Of a DNA stretch of 64,000 nucleotides, positions 8,688 to 17,072 are shown in pieces (within the stretch, counting starts at the first letter, position 1; each line of letters begins with the position of its first letter). The stretch is from Pseudomonas sp. TH15 (GTDB lineage Bacteria > Pseudomonadota > Gammaproteobacteria > Pseudomonadales > Pseudomonadaceae), in the NCBI RefSeq assembly GCF_016651105.1, contig NZ_JAEKEL010000001.1, positions 4,082,001 through 4,146,000 of the forward strand, given 5' to 3'. A model generated the notes under the pieces. The model was not told the origin of the DNA. It did no database searches and saw nothing but the letters and a program-made list of their open reading frames with translations. The position numbers and the translations under genes were made by a program.

Positions 8688-9494
8688 ATGCATAAGTCTC
8701 GCCTGTTAATGGCGGCAATCTCTCTCGGGCTCTGCACGCAGTGGGCGGTCGCCGCGCCGACCGTGCCGGAGCGCCTGCTCAAGGTCGACAAACTCACGTA
8801 CTGCTCGGGCATGGATTCACCGCCGCTGGTGTCTTTCGATGAAGCGCAGAAACCCAAGGGCCTGACGGTCGACCTCGGCCTGGAAATCGCCCAGCGCCTG
8901 GGCGACAAGAAAGTCGAATGGCGGATTTCCCCGTTTGCCGGCCTGATCCCGGCGTTGCTGGCGCAGCAGTGCGACATGATCGTGGATCAGCTGTTCGACA
9001 AGCCCGAGCGCCGTGAGGTGATCGACATCGTCAACTTCATGTATTCCAGCCAATCGATCGTGGTGCCCAAGGGCAACCCGAAATCGGTGCAGACCCTGGA
9101 GGACTTGTCCGGGCTCAAGGTTGCGGTCAGCAACGGTTCGACGATCCGCGTCCTGCTCGGGGCTGAGAACGACAAGTTGGTGGCTGCCGGCAAGGCACCG
9201 ATGAAGCTGGTGGTCTACAACGTCGATGCCGATGCCTTTCAGGCGTTGCGCATCAATCAGGTGGACGCTTTTGGTACCACTGTCGAATCCGCCGGGCACT
9301 ACCAGCAACTCGCTCCGGACCTGTTCCAGTCCGCCGTACCCGCGTTCAGCCGGATTCTCACCGGTTTTGGTGTACGTAAAAACGACCCGCAGTTGAGCGC
9401 CGCCCTGGCCGAGGTCTTGCAAGACATGCGCGCCGACGGCAGCTATGCCGCGTTGCTCAGTAAATGGCATGTCGACGGTGACAAACTGGACTGA
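8688..9494 (+). CDS. ABC transporter periplasmic amino-acid-binding protein (HisJ/GlnH type)
   Basis: The 268-residue product has a cleavable signal peptide (cleavage near AVAA-PTVP) and a family 3 solute-binding fold. Landmarks are LTVDLGLEIAQRLGDKKVEW near the N-terminus, CDMIVDQLFDKPERREVIDI after the first lobe, and LKVAVSNGSTIRVLL in the second lobe. ATG 8688 is preceded by GGAG about ten bases upstream; an earlier in-frame start at 8640 would spoil the signal peptide. It is the first gene of the import operon and is followed 11 bases later by the permease. It should capture a polar amino acid or gamma-glutamyl/opine-like compound in the periplasm. Confidence 0.85.
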   Translation: MHKSRLLMAAISLGLCTQWAVAAPTVPERLLKVDKLTYCSGMDSPPLVSFDEAQKPKGLTVDLGLEIAQRLGDKKVEWRISPFAGLIPALLAQQCDMIVDQLFDKPERREVIDIVNFMYSSQSIVVPKGNPKSVQTLEDLSGLKVAVSNGSTIRVLLGAENDKLVAAGKAPMKLVVYNVDADAFQALRINQVDAFGTTVESAGHYQQLAPDLFQSAVPAFSRILTGFGVRKNDPQLSAALAEVLQDMRADGSYAALLSKWHVDGDKLD

Positions 9495-9505
9495 GGGCGC
9501 CCCTG

Positions 9506-10273
9506 ATGAACTTCAATTGGAATGTGTTTTGGCAGTACCTGCTGCAGCCTAGTGATGTCTACCTGACGGGGCTCGGCCTGACGTGCCTGATCAGCGTCTC
9601 GGCGATGTTGCTGGGGTGTGCGCTGGGACTGGTGGCAGCGCTGATGAAGCTGTCACGCAACCCGCTGTTGCAGTACCCGGTGCGGTTTTATGTGTGGCTG
9701 ATGCGCGGAACGCCGTTGTTGGTGCAGATCGTTTTTCTCTACACGGCGCTGGCAGCCGGGGGGATTTTCCGTTTTGAAGACCTGGACCTCGGCTGGTTCA
9801 TCGTGCCGGGTAACATCCAGGCGGCGATCCTTGCCCTGGGCCTCAACGAAGGCGCGTACATGGCCGAGATCATTCGCGCCGGTATCGGTGCCGTGGACAA
9901 AGGTCAGTACGAAGCCGGGCGCTCCCTGGGGATGACCTTTGGCAAACTCATGCGGCGCATCGTCCTGCCCCAGGCTTTCCGCGTGATCGTGCCGCCGCTG
10001 GGCAACGAGTTCAACGTGATGCTGAAAAACACCACGTTGGTCAGTGTCATCGGCGTGCAGGAACTGCTGCTCAGCACCCAAATGGTCACCTCGTCGACCT
10101 TCCGGGTGTTCGAGCTGTACCTGGTGGTCGCCATTTATTTCCTGTTCCTGACCACGCTGTGGGGGTTTTTCCAGCGCTGGCTCGAGACGCGGTTCGGGCA
10201 GTCTGACCGGCCGGCACCGGCGGTTGGTCGAATGTTCGGTCGCCGCACCCTGAAACTGCTAAGAGGGCGTTGA
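9506..10273 (+). CDS. ABC transporter permease, polar amino acid family
   Basis: This 255-residue inner-membrane protein has about five transmembrane segments and the HisM/GlnP-type signature. The EAA loop reads EAGRSLGMTFGKLMRRIVLPQ, the site that contacts the ATPase. The segment GTPLLVQIVFLY is also characteristic. Only one permease gene is present, so the channel is presumably a homodimer. It sits between the binding protein and the ATPase with minimal spacing. Confidence 0.85.
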   Translation: MNFNWNVFWQYLLQPSDVYLTGLGLTCLISVSAMLLGCALGLVAALMKLSRNPLLQYPVRFYVWLMRGTPLLVQIVFLYTALAAGGIFRFEDLDLGWFIVPGNIQAAILALGLNEGAYMAEIIRAGIGAVDKGQYEAGRSLGMTFGKLMRRIVLPQAFRVIVPPLGNEFNVMLKNTTLVSVIGVQELLLSTQMVTSSTFRVFELYLVVAIYFLFLTTLWGFFQRWLETRFGQSDRPAPAVGRMFGRRTLKLLRGR

Positions 10274-10275
10274 AC

Positions 10276-11055
10276 ATGGCGCACATGAGTGAAGAACTGG
10301 TCATCGAAGCGCTGGATATTCACAAGTCCTTTGGCGACCTGGAGATTCTCAAGGGGATCTCCCTGCAGGTTCGCCGCGGTGAAGTGGTGGTGCTGATCGG
10401 CGCGTCCGGTTCCGGCAAGACCACCTTTATCCGCTGCATCAACTTGCTCGAAGACATTCAGTCGGGGCAGATCCGCGTCAGCGGCCAGCCCATGGGGTAT
10501 CGCACCCTGGCCGACGGCAGTCTGGTGAAGGATTCGGAGCGCAACATCGCGCGTCAGCGCCGGGACATCGGCATGGTGTTCCAGCGTTTCAATCTGTTCC
10601 CGCACATGACCGCGCTGGAGAACATCATTGAAGCGCCGGTTCATGTCTTGGGCGTGACGCGCAAGGCTGCAGTGGCACAGGCGCAGGCGCTGCTCAAGCG
10701 AGTGGGGCTGGCCGAAAAGGCCGATCACTACCCGTCGATGTTGTCCGGCGGCCAGCAGCAGCGGGTGGCGATCGCCCGGGCGCTGGCGATGAAGCCCCAG
10801 GCCATGTTGTTCGACGAACCCACCAGTGCCCTGGACCCGGAAACCGTGGGCGAAGTGCTGCAGGTGATGAAGGAGTTGGCCGAGGAGGGTATGACCATGG
10901 TGGTGGTCACCCATGAGATGGGGTTTGCCCGCGAAGTGGCCGACCGGGTGGTGGTGCTTGATCAAGGGGAATTGATCGAACAGGGACCACCCGAACAGAT
11001 CTTCAGCCAGCCCAGCCATGCCCGCACCCGTGCCTTTCTCAGTCGGGTTCTGTGA
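10276..11055 (+). CDS. ABC transporter ATPase, polar amino acid family
   Basis: The 259-residue protein has all ABC ATPase motifs: Walker A GASGSGKTT, Q-loop in GMVFQRFNLFPHM, signature LSGGQQQRVAIARALA, Walker B AMLFDEPTSALDPE and the switch histidine in VVTHEMGFA. It closely follows the GlnQ/HisP pattern. The start may be ATG 10276 or 10285; a TTG at 10270 would overlap the permease stop. It powers import through the adjacent permease. It is followed 20 bases later by a second, PotF-type binding protein. Confidence 0.88.
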   Translation: MAHMSEELVIEALDIHKSFGDLEILKGISLQVRRGEVVVLIGASGSGKTTFIRCINLLEDIQSGQIRVSGQPMGYRTLADGSLVKDSERNIARQRRDIGMVFQRFNLFPHMTALENIIEAPVHVLGVTRKAAVAQAQALLKRVGLAEKADHYPSMLSGGQQQRVAIARALAMKPQAMLFDEPTSALDPETVGEVLQVMKELAEEGMTMVVVTHEMGFAREVADRVVVLDQGELIEQGPPEQIFSQPSHARTRAFLSRVL

Positions 11056-11075
11056 CATTCACAAGGATATCGACG

Positions 11076-12167
11076 ATGCGTTTATCGAGTTTGTTCGCGG
11101 CGTTGTGCTGCGCCGCCATTGTGCCCATGACCCAGGCTGCCGATGCGGTGGTGAAGGTATACAACTGGTCCGACTACATCGGCCCCGACACGCTGAAGAA
11201 CTTTGAAAAAGACAGTGCCATCAAGGTTCAGTACGACATCTTCGACACCAATGAAATGCTCGAAGCCAAGTTGCTTTCCGGGCACTCGGGCTATGACGTG
11301 GTGGTGCCGTCGAGCCAGTTTCTGTCCAAGCAGATTCGCGCGGGCGCCTACCAGCCTTTGCAGCGTGAGTTGCTGGGTAACTGGAAACATCTCGACCCAC
11401 GCCTGATGCAGCGCCTGGTAGCCGCCGACCCCGGCAATCGTTACGCCGTGCCTTACATGTGGGGCACCGTGGGCATCGGTTACAACGAGGAGAAAGTCCG
11501 CGCCGTGTTGGGCAAAGACGTGGCGCTGGATTCCTGGGCGATGGTCTTCGACCCGCAAAACCTGGCCAAACTGAAAAGCTGTGGCGTGGCTTTTCTCGAT
11601 GCGCCGGTGAAGATCATTCCGCAGGCCATGCTTTATCTCGGCCTGGACCCGAACAGCGTCAAGCCCGATGACTACAAGCAAGCCTCGAAACTGCTGATGA
11701 CCTTGCGGCCTTCGGTGACCTACTTCAACTCATCGAAATACACCTCCGACCTCGCCAACGGCGACATCTGCGTGGCCATCGGTTATTCCGGCGATGTCAT
11801 GCAGGCCCAGAGCCGCGCGCGGGAAGCGGGGAAAAACATCGACATCCGCTACCTGATTCCCAAAGAAGGCGTGAACCTCTGGTTCGACATGCTGGCGATC
11901 CCCAAGGACGCCAGCAACGTTGGCAACGCCCACGCGCTGATCAACTATTTGCTGCGCCCTGAAGTGATAGCGCCGATCAGCGACTATGTCGGCTACGCCA
12001 ATCCCAACAAAGACGCGACCGCGTTGATGGACCCCAAGGTCAGCAGCAATCCCGGAATTTACCCGAGCGACGAGGTGATCAGCCACGCCTTCGTCTCCGC
12101 CGATCTGCCGGAAAACATCCAGCGCCTGATGACCCGAGAGTGGAACCGGGTCAAGTCCGGCCAATGA
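11076..12167 (+). CDS. PotF-type periplasmic polyamine-binding protein
   Basis: A signal peptide of about 22 residues (ending PMTQAADA) precedes the family 1 PotF/SpuD fold. Diagnostic stretches include VKVYNWSDYIGPDTLKNFE at the mature N-terminus, GYDVVVPSSQF, and SSKYTSDLANGDICVAIGYS. The length (363 residues) is typical. ATG 11076 has AAGGA eight bases upstream. PotF-type proteins normally work with PotGHI, but here the gene is inside an amino-acid ABC operon whose permease belongs to another family. Either it delivers to a PotGHI system elsewhere, or it binds a gamma-glutamylated amine handled by the downstream transferase. This is the first of two PotF-like proteins in the window. Confidence 0.85.
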   Translation: MRLSSLFAALCCAAIVPMTQAADAVVKVYNWSDYIGPDTLKNFEKDSAIKVQYDIFDTNEMLEAKLLSGHSGYDVVVPSSQFLSKQIRAGAYQPLQRELLGNWKHLDPRLMQRLVAADPGNRYAVPYMWGTVGIGYNEEKVRAVLGKDVALDSWAMVFDPQNLAKLKSCGVAFLDAPVKIIPQAMLYLGLDPNSVKPDDYKQASKLLMTLRPSVTYFNSSKYTSDLANGDICVAIGYSGDVMQAQSRAREAGKNIDIRYLIPKEGVNLWFDMLAIPKDASNVGNAHALINYLLRPEVIAPISDYVGYANPNKDATALMDPKVSSNPGIYPSDEVISHAFVSADLPENIQRLMTREWNRVKSGQ

Positions 12168-12192
12168 ATCCTTGTTTTGAAGAGCCTTTGCC

Positions 12193-13803
12193 ATGCTGAA
12201 ATTTTCTGCTCATGAGTACCCGTATCCGTCACAGCGTCAAAGCGTGTTCGCCCGGCGCGGCATGGTCGCCGCGTCACAGCCCTTGGCGGCTCAGGCCGGC
12301 ATCGAAATCATGCAAAAGGGCGGCAATGCCATTGACGCCGCGATCGCCACGGCGGCGGCACTGACCGTGGTCGAGCCCACAGGCTGCGGTCTGGGCGGCG
12401 ATGCGTTTGCCTTGGTGTGGTGCAAGGGCCAGTTGCACGGCCTCAACGCAAACGGCCATGCGCCGGCAAGCTTGAGCGTCGAGGCGGTGAAAGCCGCTGG
12501 TCATGAACAGATGCCGTTGCATGGCTGGACGCCGGTTACGGTGCCGGGTTGCCCTTCGGCGTGGGCTGAACTGTCCCGGCGGTTTGGGCGGCTGCCCTTT
12601 GCCGATTTGTTGAAACCGGCCATCAGCCTGGCCCAGGACGGCTTCCCGGTATCGCCCGTGGTTGCCCTGCAATGGCAAACCGCGCTGGAGGGCTTCACCC
12701 CAAACCGCAACGAAGTGCTTGATGCCTGGTTCAACACGTTCCTGATTGAGGGGCGGGCGCCGCGCGCCGGTGAAGTGTTCCGCAACCCGGCGCAAGCCCG
12801 GACCTTGACGGAATTGGCCGCCACCGAGTGTGAAAGCTTTTATCGCGGTGCATTGGCGCAGCGGCTGGATGCCCATTCCCGGGCCACGGGCGGCTACCTG
12901 CGTGCCAGTGATTTGCAGGATTACCGTGCACAATGGGTCGACCCGATCACGGTCAATTATCGTGGCGTCGATGTCTGGGAGATTCCGCCCAGCGGCCAAG
13001 GTCTGGTCGCGTTGATGGCGTTGAAGATTCTCGAAGGCTTCACGTTCGATCACCGCGACAGTCAGCAGACCTGGCACCTTCAACTCGAAGCCATGAAGTT
13101 GGCCTATAGTGATGGCCTGCATTACATCACCGACCCGGAGCAAATGCGGGTCGCGGTGGCGGACTTGTTGAGTGAGTCCTACGCCGCTCGCCGTCGGGAG
13201 CAGATTGGCGAGCGGGCCGTGGCGCCGCTGCCGGGCGAGCCTCACGCCAGCGGTACCGTCTACCTGGCCACTGCCGATGCCGATGGCAACATGGTTTCAT
13301 TTATCCAGAGCAACTATCACGGTTTCGGCTCCGGCGTGGTGCTGCCCGACAGCGGCATCGCCCTGCAAAACCGTGGTGAAGAGTTCAGTCTCGACCCTGC
13401 GCATGCCAACTGCCTGGCCCCTGGCAAGAAGACGTTCCACACCATCATCCCGGGCTTTCTCAGCAAGGATGGTGTGGCGATGGGGCCATTCGGCGTGATG
13501 GGGGGCTACATGCAGCCCCAGGGGCATGTGCAAATGGTCATGAACCTGGTGGACTTCGGCCTCAACCCACAAGCGGCGCTGGATGCACCGCGCTGGCAGT
13601 GGCTGGGAGGGCTGGAGGTCGGCATCGAGCAGGGCGCTTCACGGGATATGGCAGCAGCATTGGCGCGGCGCGGGCATCAGGTGCAAGTAGTGTGCGACCT
13701 GACCAGTTACGGGCGTGGCCAGATCATCCTGCGCGATCCTGAAACCGGCGTGTTATGTGGCGGGACTGAGCCGCGAACGGACTCGCATATTGCTGTTTGG
13801 TAG
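12193..13803 (+). CDS. Gamma-glutamyltransferase/hydrolase, YwrD-like, predicted cytoplasmic
   Basis: This 536-residue Ntn-hydrolase precursor has the family's N-terminal GMVAASQPLAAQAGIEIM and GGNAIDAAIATAAAL, and the autoprocessing site SGTVYLATADADGN. Cleavage before Thr355 would release the small subunit and expose the catalytic threonine. The stretch NMVSFIQSNYHGFGSG resembles the YwrD subgroup rather than the classical periplasmic GGT. No signal peptide is visible, so it would act in the cytosol on imported gamma-glutamyl compounds. It is the last gene of the operon, 25 bases after the PotF-like gene, consistent with hydrolysing what the transporter brings in. Confidence 0.85.
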   Translation: MLKFSAHEYPYPSQRQSVFARRGMVAASQPLAAQAGIEIMQKGGNAIDAAIATAAALTVVEPTGCGLGGDAFALVWCKGQLHGLNANGHAPASLSVEAVKAAGHEQMPLHGWTPVTVPGCPSAWAELSRRFGRLPFADLLKPAISLAQDGFPVSPVVALQWQTALEGFTPNRNEVLDAWFNTFLIEGRAPRAGEVFRNPAQARTLTELAATECESFYRGALAQRLDAHSRATGGYLRASDLQDYRAQWVDPITVNYRGVDVWEIPPSGQGLVALMALKILEGFTFDHRDSQQTWHLQLEAMKLAYSDGLHYITDPEQMRVAVADLLSESYAARRREQIGERAVAPLPGEPHASGTVYLATADADGNMVSFIQSNYHGFGSGVVLPDSGIALQNRGEEFSLDPAHANCLAPGKKTFHTIIPGFLSKDGVAMGPFGVMGGYMQPQGHVQMVMNLVDFGLNPQAALDAPRWQWLGGLEVGIEQGASRDMAAALARRGHQVQVVCDLTSYGRGQIILRDPETGVLCGGTEPRTDSHIAVW

Positions 13804-13804
13804 T

Positions 13805-13939
13805 GCTGCGACCCTGGGCGGTGGGGTCATCTTGCCGAATGCTGAGAAGCACAAGTTCTACATCGACGCTGAATATAGCAAAGGCGCAAGTATCGAACAG
13901 CCTTATGCGGTCAACGTGGGTTACCGGTACATGTGGTAA
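13805..13939 (+). pseudogene. Remnant of an autotransporter beta-barrel C-terminus
   Basis: Immediately after the gamma-glutamyltransferase stop, in another frame, lies a stretch coding for AEKHKFYIDAEYSKG followed by EQPYAVNVGYRYMW and a stop. This looks like the last strands of an autotransporter barrel, which typically end with a glycine-rich strand, EQPW-like turn and a terminal aromatic. No start codon, signal peptide or passenger precedes it, so only the 3' tail of a former autotransporter gene remains. The intrinsic terminator just downstream may have belonged to the lost gene. Confidence 0.55.
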
Positions 13940-13967
13940 ATCTGTACCGCGATATGACTTGAGCTGA

Positions 13968-14007
13968 AACAACAAAGCCCGCATCCAGGAGTGCGGGCTT
14001 TGTTGTT
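13968..14007 (+). terminator. Strong intrinsic terminator
   Basis: The arms AACAACAAAGCCCGCA and TGCGGGCTTTGTTGTT are perfect 16-base complements around an eight-base loop, with a T-rich 3' arm. It ends the import operon and the autotransporter remnant. Confidence 0.85.
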
Positions 14008-14067
14008 TGTGCAGGGTGGCCACCGAGCATACGGAGCTCTCCAGCTTCGATCGCTGAAAAACTCGTT

Positions 14068-14390
14068 TCAGCGAGCTTCGTTGTCGCAGGATGAGTGACT
14101 GCTTTTGCCTGATTTCGGTTTTACACTACCGTCAGTTTTGTTTGGCAAATTCTCCAGCAGCTCCTTAAACGCAGCGCGATCTGTATAATTTTCGCGGTGC
14201 GTAGACCGGTGGAGGATCTGCTCAGCCGTCATCAGCGGCCAGAGTTTGTCGATCACATCGACCGCTTTGATGTTCTTGTCTCAGAACCAATCTCAACGAC
14301 GGCTATTTTCTCCTGCTCTCGCGATTGCTTGAATCGTGGAGTGTTGAAGGAAGAGATCTGTAAAAAATACTCGTCACTTATATATGACTT
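14068..14390 (-). pseudogene. Possible decayed gene, unassigned
   Basis: On the minus strand an open stretch ending at 14068 codes for KNIKAVDVIDKLWPLMTAEQ and then HRSTHRENYTDRAAFKELL. Upstream of it, after an in-frame TGA, a neighbouring frame continues plausibly (FNTPRFKQSREQEKIAVVEI). The two halves together read like one protein broken by a frameshift, with no good start codon or ribosome-binding site. I do not recognise the family. The evidence is only protein-like composition, so this may be chance. Confidence 0.25.
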
Positions 14391-14410
14391 CCAGCAGCAA
14401 AGGACGCTTG

Positions 14411-15016
14411 ATGAGAACCCCGCTACTTGCCCTTACCCTCGCAGCTCTATTGAGCGCATGCGCCATCCCTTACGAAACCCCGCAAGCCCGCGCCAATATT
14501 GAACGCGATCTGAAACTCAGCCCAGACGAAATCGTCACTATCACCGAAACCAACTGGTGCTTGTTTCCCTACGGTGATTTGCAAGTATGCAGACCCAAAC
14601 AAGGCCTGGGTGTGCTGACGAAGAGCAAGCTAGTGCTGGCCCTCTATAAGGGCGGCATCTACCAGCAGGCTGAAGTCATCAACGCCAGCGATGTGCAGTG
14701 TGCCCATCTGCAAAGTGGCAGAGCCGCAGCCGATACCTTCTACCTATTCAGTGAACACTGGGCCGCCATGCTGGCGCCAATTACTGTGGGAGGTGCTTTG
14801 GCCCTCGACAAGAAAGCCCAGTTCCTGAACGTGCTAGTGCCGCCAAACACTGAGAGCTTCACGGCTGCGCAAGGAAATTTTATTAAGGTCACCGATCGTA
14901 AGAATTACTCGGCTGTGGCGGTACCGGGTACTAAAACCTATGTAGGAACCAGCGAGAGTATTCACCAGATTTTTAATCCATGTACAAAGGGAAAGAATCG
15001 CTCAGATGCATCCTGA
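14411..15016 (+). CDS. Lipoprotein of unknown function
   Basis: The 201-residue product has a type II signal peptide ending in LLSACAIP, so it should be lipidated at Cys17. ATG 14411 is supported by AAAGGA about seven bases upstream; the in-frame ATG at 14384 would place a polar extension in front of the signal sequence. The mature part has several cysteines (TNWCLFPYGDLQVC, and others) and one hydrophobic stretch, WAAMLAPITVGGALAL. No catalytic motif is recognised. It stands alone between a possible decayed gene and a convergent SDR gene. Confidence 0.6.
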   Translation: MRTPLLALTLAALLSACAIPYETPQARANIERDLKLSPDEIVTITETNWCLFPYGDLQVCRPKQGLGVLTKSKLVLALYKGGIYQQAEVINASDVQCAHLQSGRAAADTFYLFSEHWAAMLAPITVGGALALDKKAQFLNVLVPPNTESFTAAQGNFIKVTDRKNYSAVAVPGTKTYVGTSESIHQIFNPCTKGKNRSDAS

Positions 15017-15092
15017 GTCCTGATCTTTCGAATGACACATTCGCAGCAGCAATTGAAACCCAAGTAGTTCAATGCAAGCCCGATGCGCCGGG

Positions 15093-15111
15093 CCTGTCGA
15101 TAGTCGACAGG
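15093..15111. terminator. Hairpin between the lipoprotein and SDR genes
   Basis: CCTGTCGA and TCGACAGG are perfect complements around a TAG loop, 76 bases after the lipoprotein stop. There is no T-run on either strand, so it may be a weak bidirectional terminator or an RNA-stability element. The gap 15017-15273 shows nothing else clear. Confidence 0.35.
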
Positions 15112-15273
15112 AAGCAAACAGTGGGTTTTTGGTGATGATGTTACCGGTCTACGTGAACCCCGTTACGAGCCTTCCCCAAAAAGCCTCTGAACCAGGCCCC
15201 TGATTGAGTAGTTTCCAATCTGTAATCTCCAGGTGAGCGCTCTAGGTAAAGGGGACACGCTCGCCAGGGCTTT

Positions 15274-16020
15274 TTACTGTGCGATAAACCCTCCGTCGAC
15301 TACAAATTCAGCCCCTGTCGCAAACCGCGACTCTTCTGAAGCGAGAAACAGCGCCATATTAGCGATGTCGATCGCTTCGCCCAAAAAGCCGATGGGGTGC
15401 AACTTCGCAAGCCGTTCCAGTTCGGCCGTGTCATTCCCGACCATCGGCGTCACGATGTATCCAGGATGAATACTGTTGACCCGAATCCTGTAGCCACTTC
15501 GGCCCGCATGCAGAGCCGCTGATTTGGTGAGGTTGCGGATGGCTCCCTTGCCGGCGCAGTAAGCGGCATATTCCGGATGGCCGACGATGCCTTCTATCGA
15601 AGACAGATTGATGATCGAGCCTCCACTGTTTCTCAGGTACTTGAACCCGTGCTTTATGCCGAAGAAAGTGCCGTGCAGGTTTACCGAAAGTTCTTTGTTC
15701 CAGTCTTCAAAGCTCATGGTTTCGACGCTACCCGGCAATGCTATGCCGGCACTGTTCATCACAACATCGACGAATCCGAAACGCGCCACGGTCGCTTCGA
15801 ACGCGCTGACCCAATTGTCTTCAACGCGTACATCCAGTGGAATGAACAGCGCTTCGCCACCCATTTCTTGTATGGCCTCAAGTACGCCGCCAGCCCTCGC
15901 ACCATCGATATCGCACAAGGCAATCCTGGCGCCTTCTTCTGCAAAACGGATAGCGCTCGCGGCGCCTATACCCGATGCTGCGCCGGAAATCAGCGCGACT
16001 TTGCCCTGAAGCCTGTTCAT
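15274..16020 (-). CDS. Short-chain dehydrogenase/reductase (SDR)
   Basis: A classical 248-residue SDR. The cofactor motif SGAASGIG lies at residues 12-19, an acidic residue (Asp37, in CDID) at the end of strand 2 indicates NAD(H) preference, NSAG follows at about 89-92, and the catalytic Ser140/141, Tyr154 and Lys158 are in place (YAAYCAGKG). It ends with FVVDGGFIAQ, as is usual for the family. Its ATG overlaps the stop of the imine-reductase-like gene (ATGA at 16017-16020), so both are translated together. It probably oxidises a secondary alcohol or reduces a ketone in the same pathway; the substrate is unknown. Confidence 0.85.
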   Translation of the reverse strand: MNRLQGKVALISGAASGIGAASAIRFAEEGARIALCDIDGARAGGVLEAIQEMGGEALFIPLDVRVEDNWVSAFEATVARFGFVDVVMNSAGIALPGSVETMSFEDWNKELSVNLHGTFFGIKHGFKYLRNSGGSIINLSSIEGIVGHPEYAAYCAGKGAIRNLTKSAALHAGRSGYRIRVNSIHPGYIVTPMVGNDTAELERLAKLHPIGFLGEAIDIANMALFLASEESRFATGAEFVVDGGFIAQ

Positions 16021-16901
16021 CGTGTTTGACCTGCGGCTAGAAGGTGGCTGGCGTAGGTGGCGGCTATCCCGAGATGGCCGCGGCCCTCAGCCACGGCCAT
16101 TTCCATACAGTGAAGGTTGGCGGTGAAGAGGCTGGCGCGCTGCCCGCAATCGAGCATGGTCTGGCGCCAGGACTTCACTGCCGCCACATAGATTGAAAGG
16201 GTCGCCTGGTCTGTTCGATAGTCATTAGACTTGTGGTGTTTAATGACCGCGGTCAGTTCAGTCTTGAGCAGTTCAAGAAAGTAATCCAGGCAGTCTTCGA
16301 GTGGTTCGATACCGACGCCAGCCTTCCCGGCGAAGTCCAAGGCCTCCAGAAAAGCGCCGATACCGGTGTTGTAAAATGCACCGGCCATGGCAGCGTCCAA
16401 CACATTGGCCGCGCAGGCTAACTCGCCTATCCAGCGCGAAGCAGCGCCGGGCAATTGCAACAGAGGTTTATGCCGCGACCAGATATCCTTGGGTCCCGAA
16501 TAGTGGATCAACGTGCTATCCCGGCCAATATCGTCAGGGTAGGCCTCTATCGCCGCCTCAAGATAATGCCCTCCCTGAGAATTGATGTAGGCCTGTAGCT
16601 CGTTGGCGTCTTTCGCCGAACCGGTCATGAAATTGATAAAGTCGCGGCCTGCGATCAAATGTTCATGTCCCTCCATGACGCTTCTGAAAACGCTGTAATC
16701 CAGCAATACGACCAGCACCAGAGAGTTGGTCTCCAGCGCCGACACCAGGCTGGGCGCTGCTTGTGCTCCGTTTTTGACTAAGGCAGCGCACCTCTCAGGG
16801 GAGCGGTTCCATACCGTCACCGCCACGCCGCGATTCAGATAGCAACTCGCTAAAGCAGAACCCATCAGGCCTGTACCGAGCAGCGTGAGTTGTTGAGCCA
16901 T
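16017..16901 (-). CDS. Imine-reductase-like NAD(P)-binding dehydrogenase
   Basis: This 294-residue protein has the N-terminal Rossmann motif GTGLMGSALAS followed by VTVWNRSPERC, the NRS sequence typical of NADPH-binding imine reductases in the beta-hydroxyacid dehydrogenase superfamily. The helical C-terminal half contains NVLDAAMAGAFYNTGIGAFL, where Asp169 lies at the position of the catalytic aspartate/tyrosine of imine reductases. ATG 16901 is preceded by AGGGGA six bases upstream. It could reduce cyclic imines or oxidise amines or hydroxyacids; substrate is unknown. It heads a two-gene operon with an SDR and is divergent from a TetR regulator. Confidence 0.75.
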   Translation of the reverse strand: MAQQLTLLGTGLMGSALASCYLNRGVAVTVWNRSPERCAALVKNGAQAAPSLVSALETNSLVLVVLLDYSVFRSVMEGHEHLIAGRDFINFMTGSAKDANELQAYINSQGGHYLEAAIEAYPDDIGRDSTLIHYSGPKDIWSRHKPLLQLPGAASRWIGELACAANVLDAAMAGAFYNTGIGAFLEALDFAGKAGVGIEPLEDCLDYFLELLKTELTAVIKHHKSNDYRTDQATLSIYVAAVKSWRQTMLDCGQRASLFTANLHCMEMAVAEGRGHLGIAATYASHLLAAGQTR

Positions 16902-17072
16902 GATATTCCCCTGAGGTAATCGCATTGATGTCGCCTGCACCGAAATGTACGCTTCAGCGCTAATACGGCTTATCCGAAATTGGCAACTCGACGGGTGCGG
17001 CTTACGCGCACCTGTAGTGAGCAATTCGGATGGGCGTAAGATGCGGTAACGCGATAAAGGAGCAGCCAGGGC

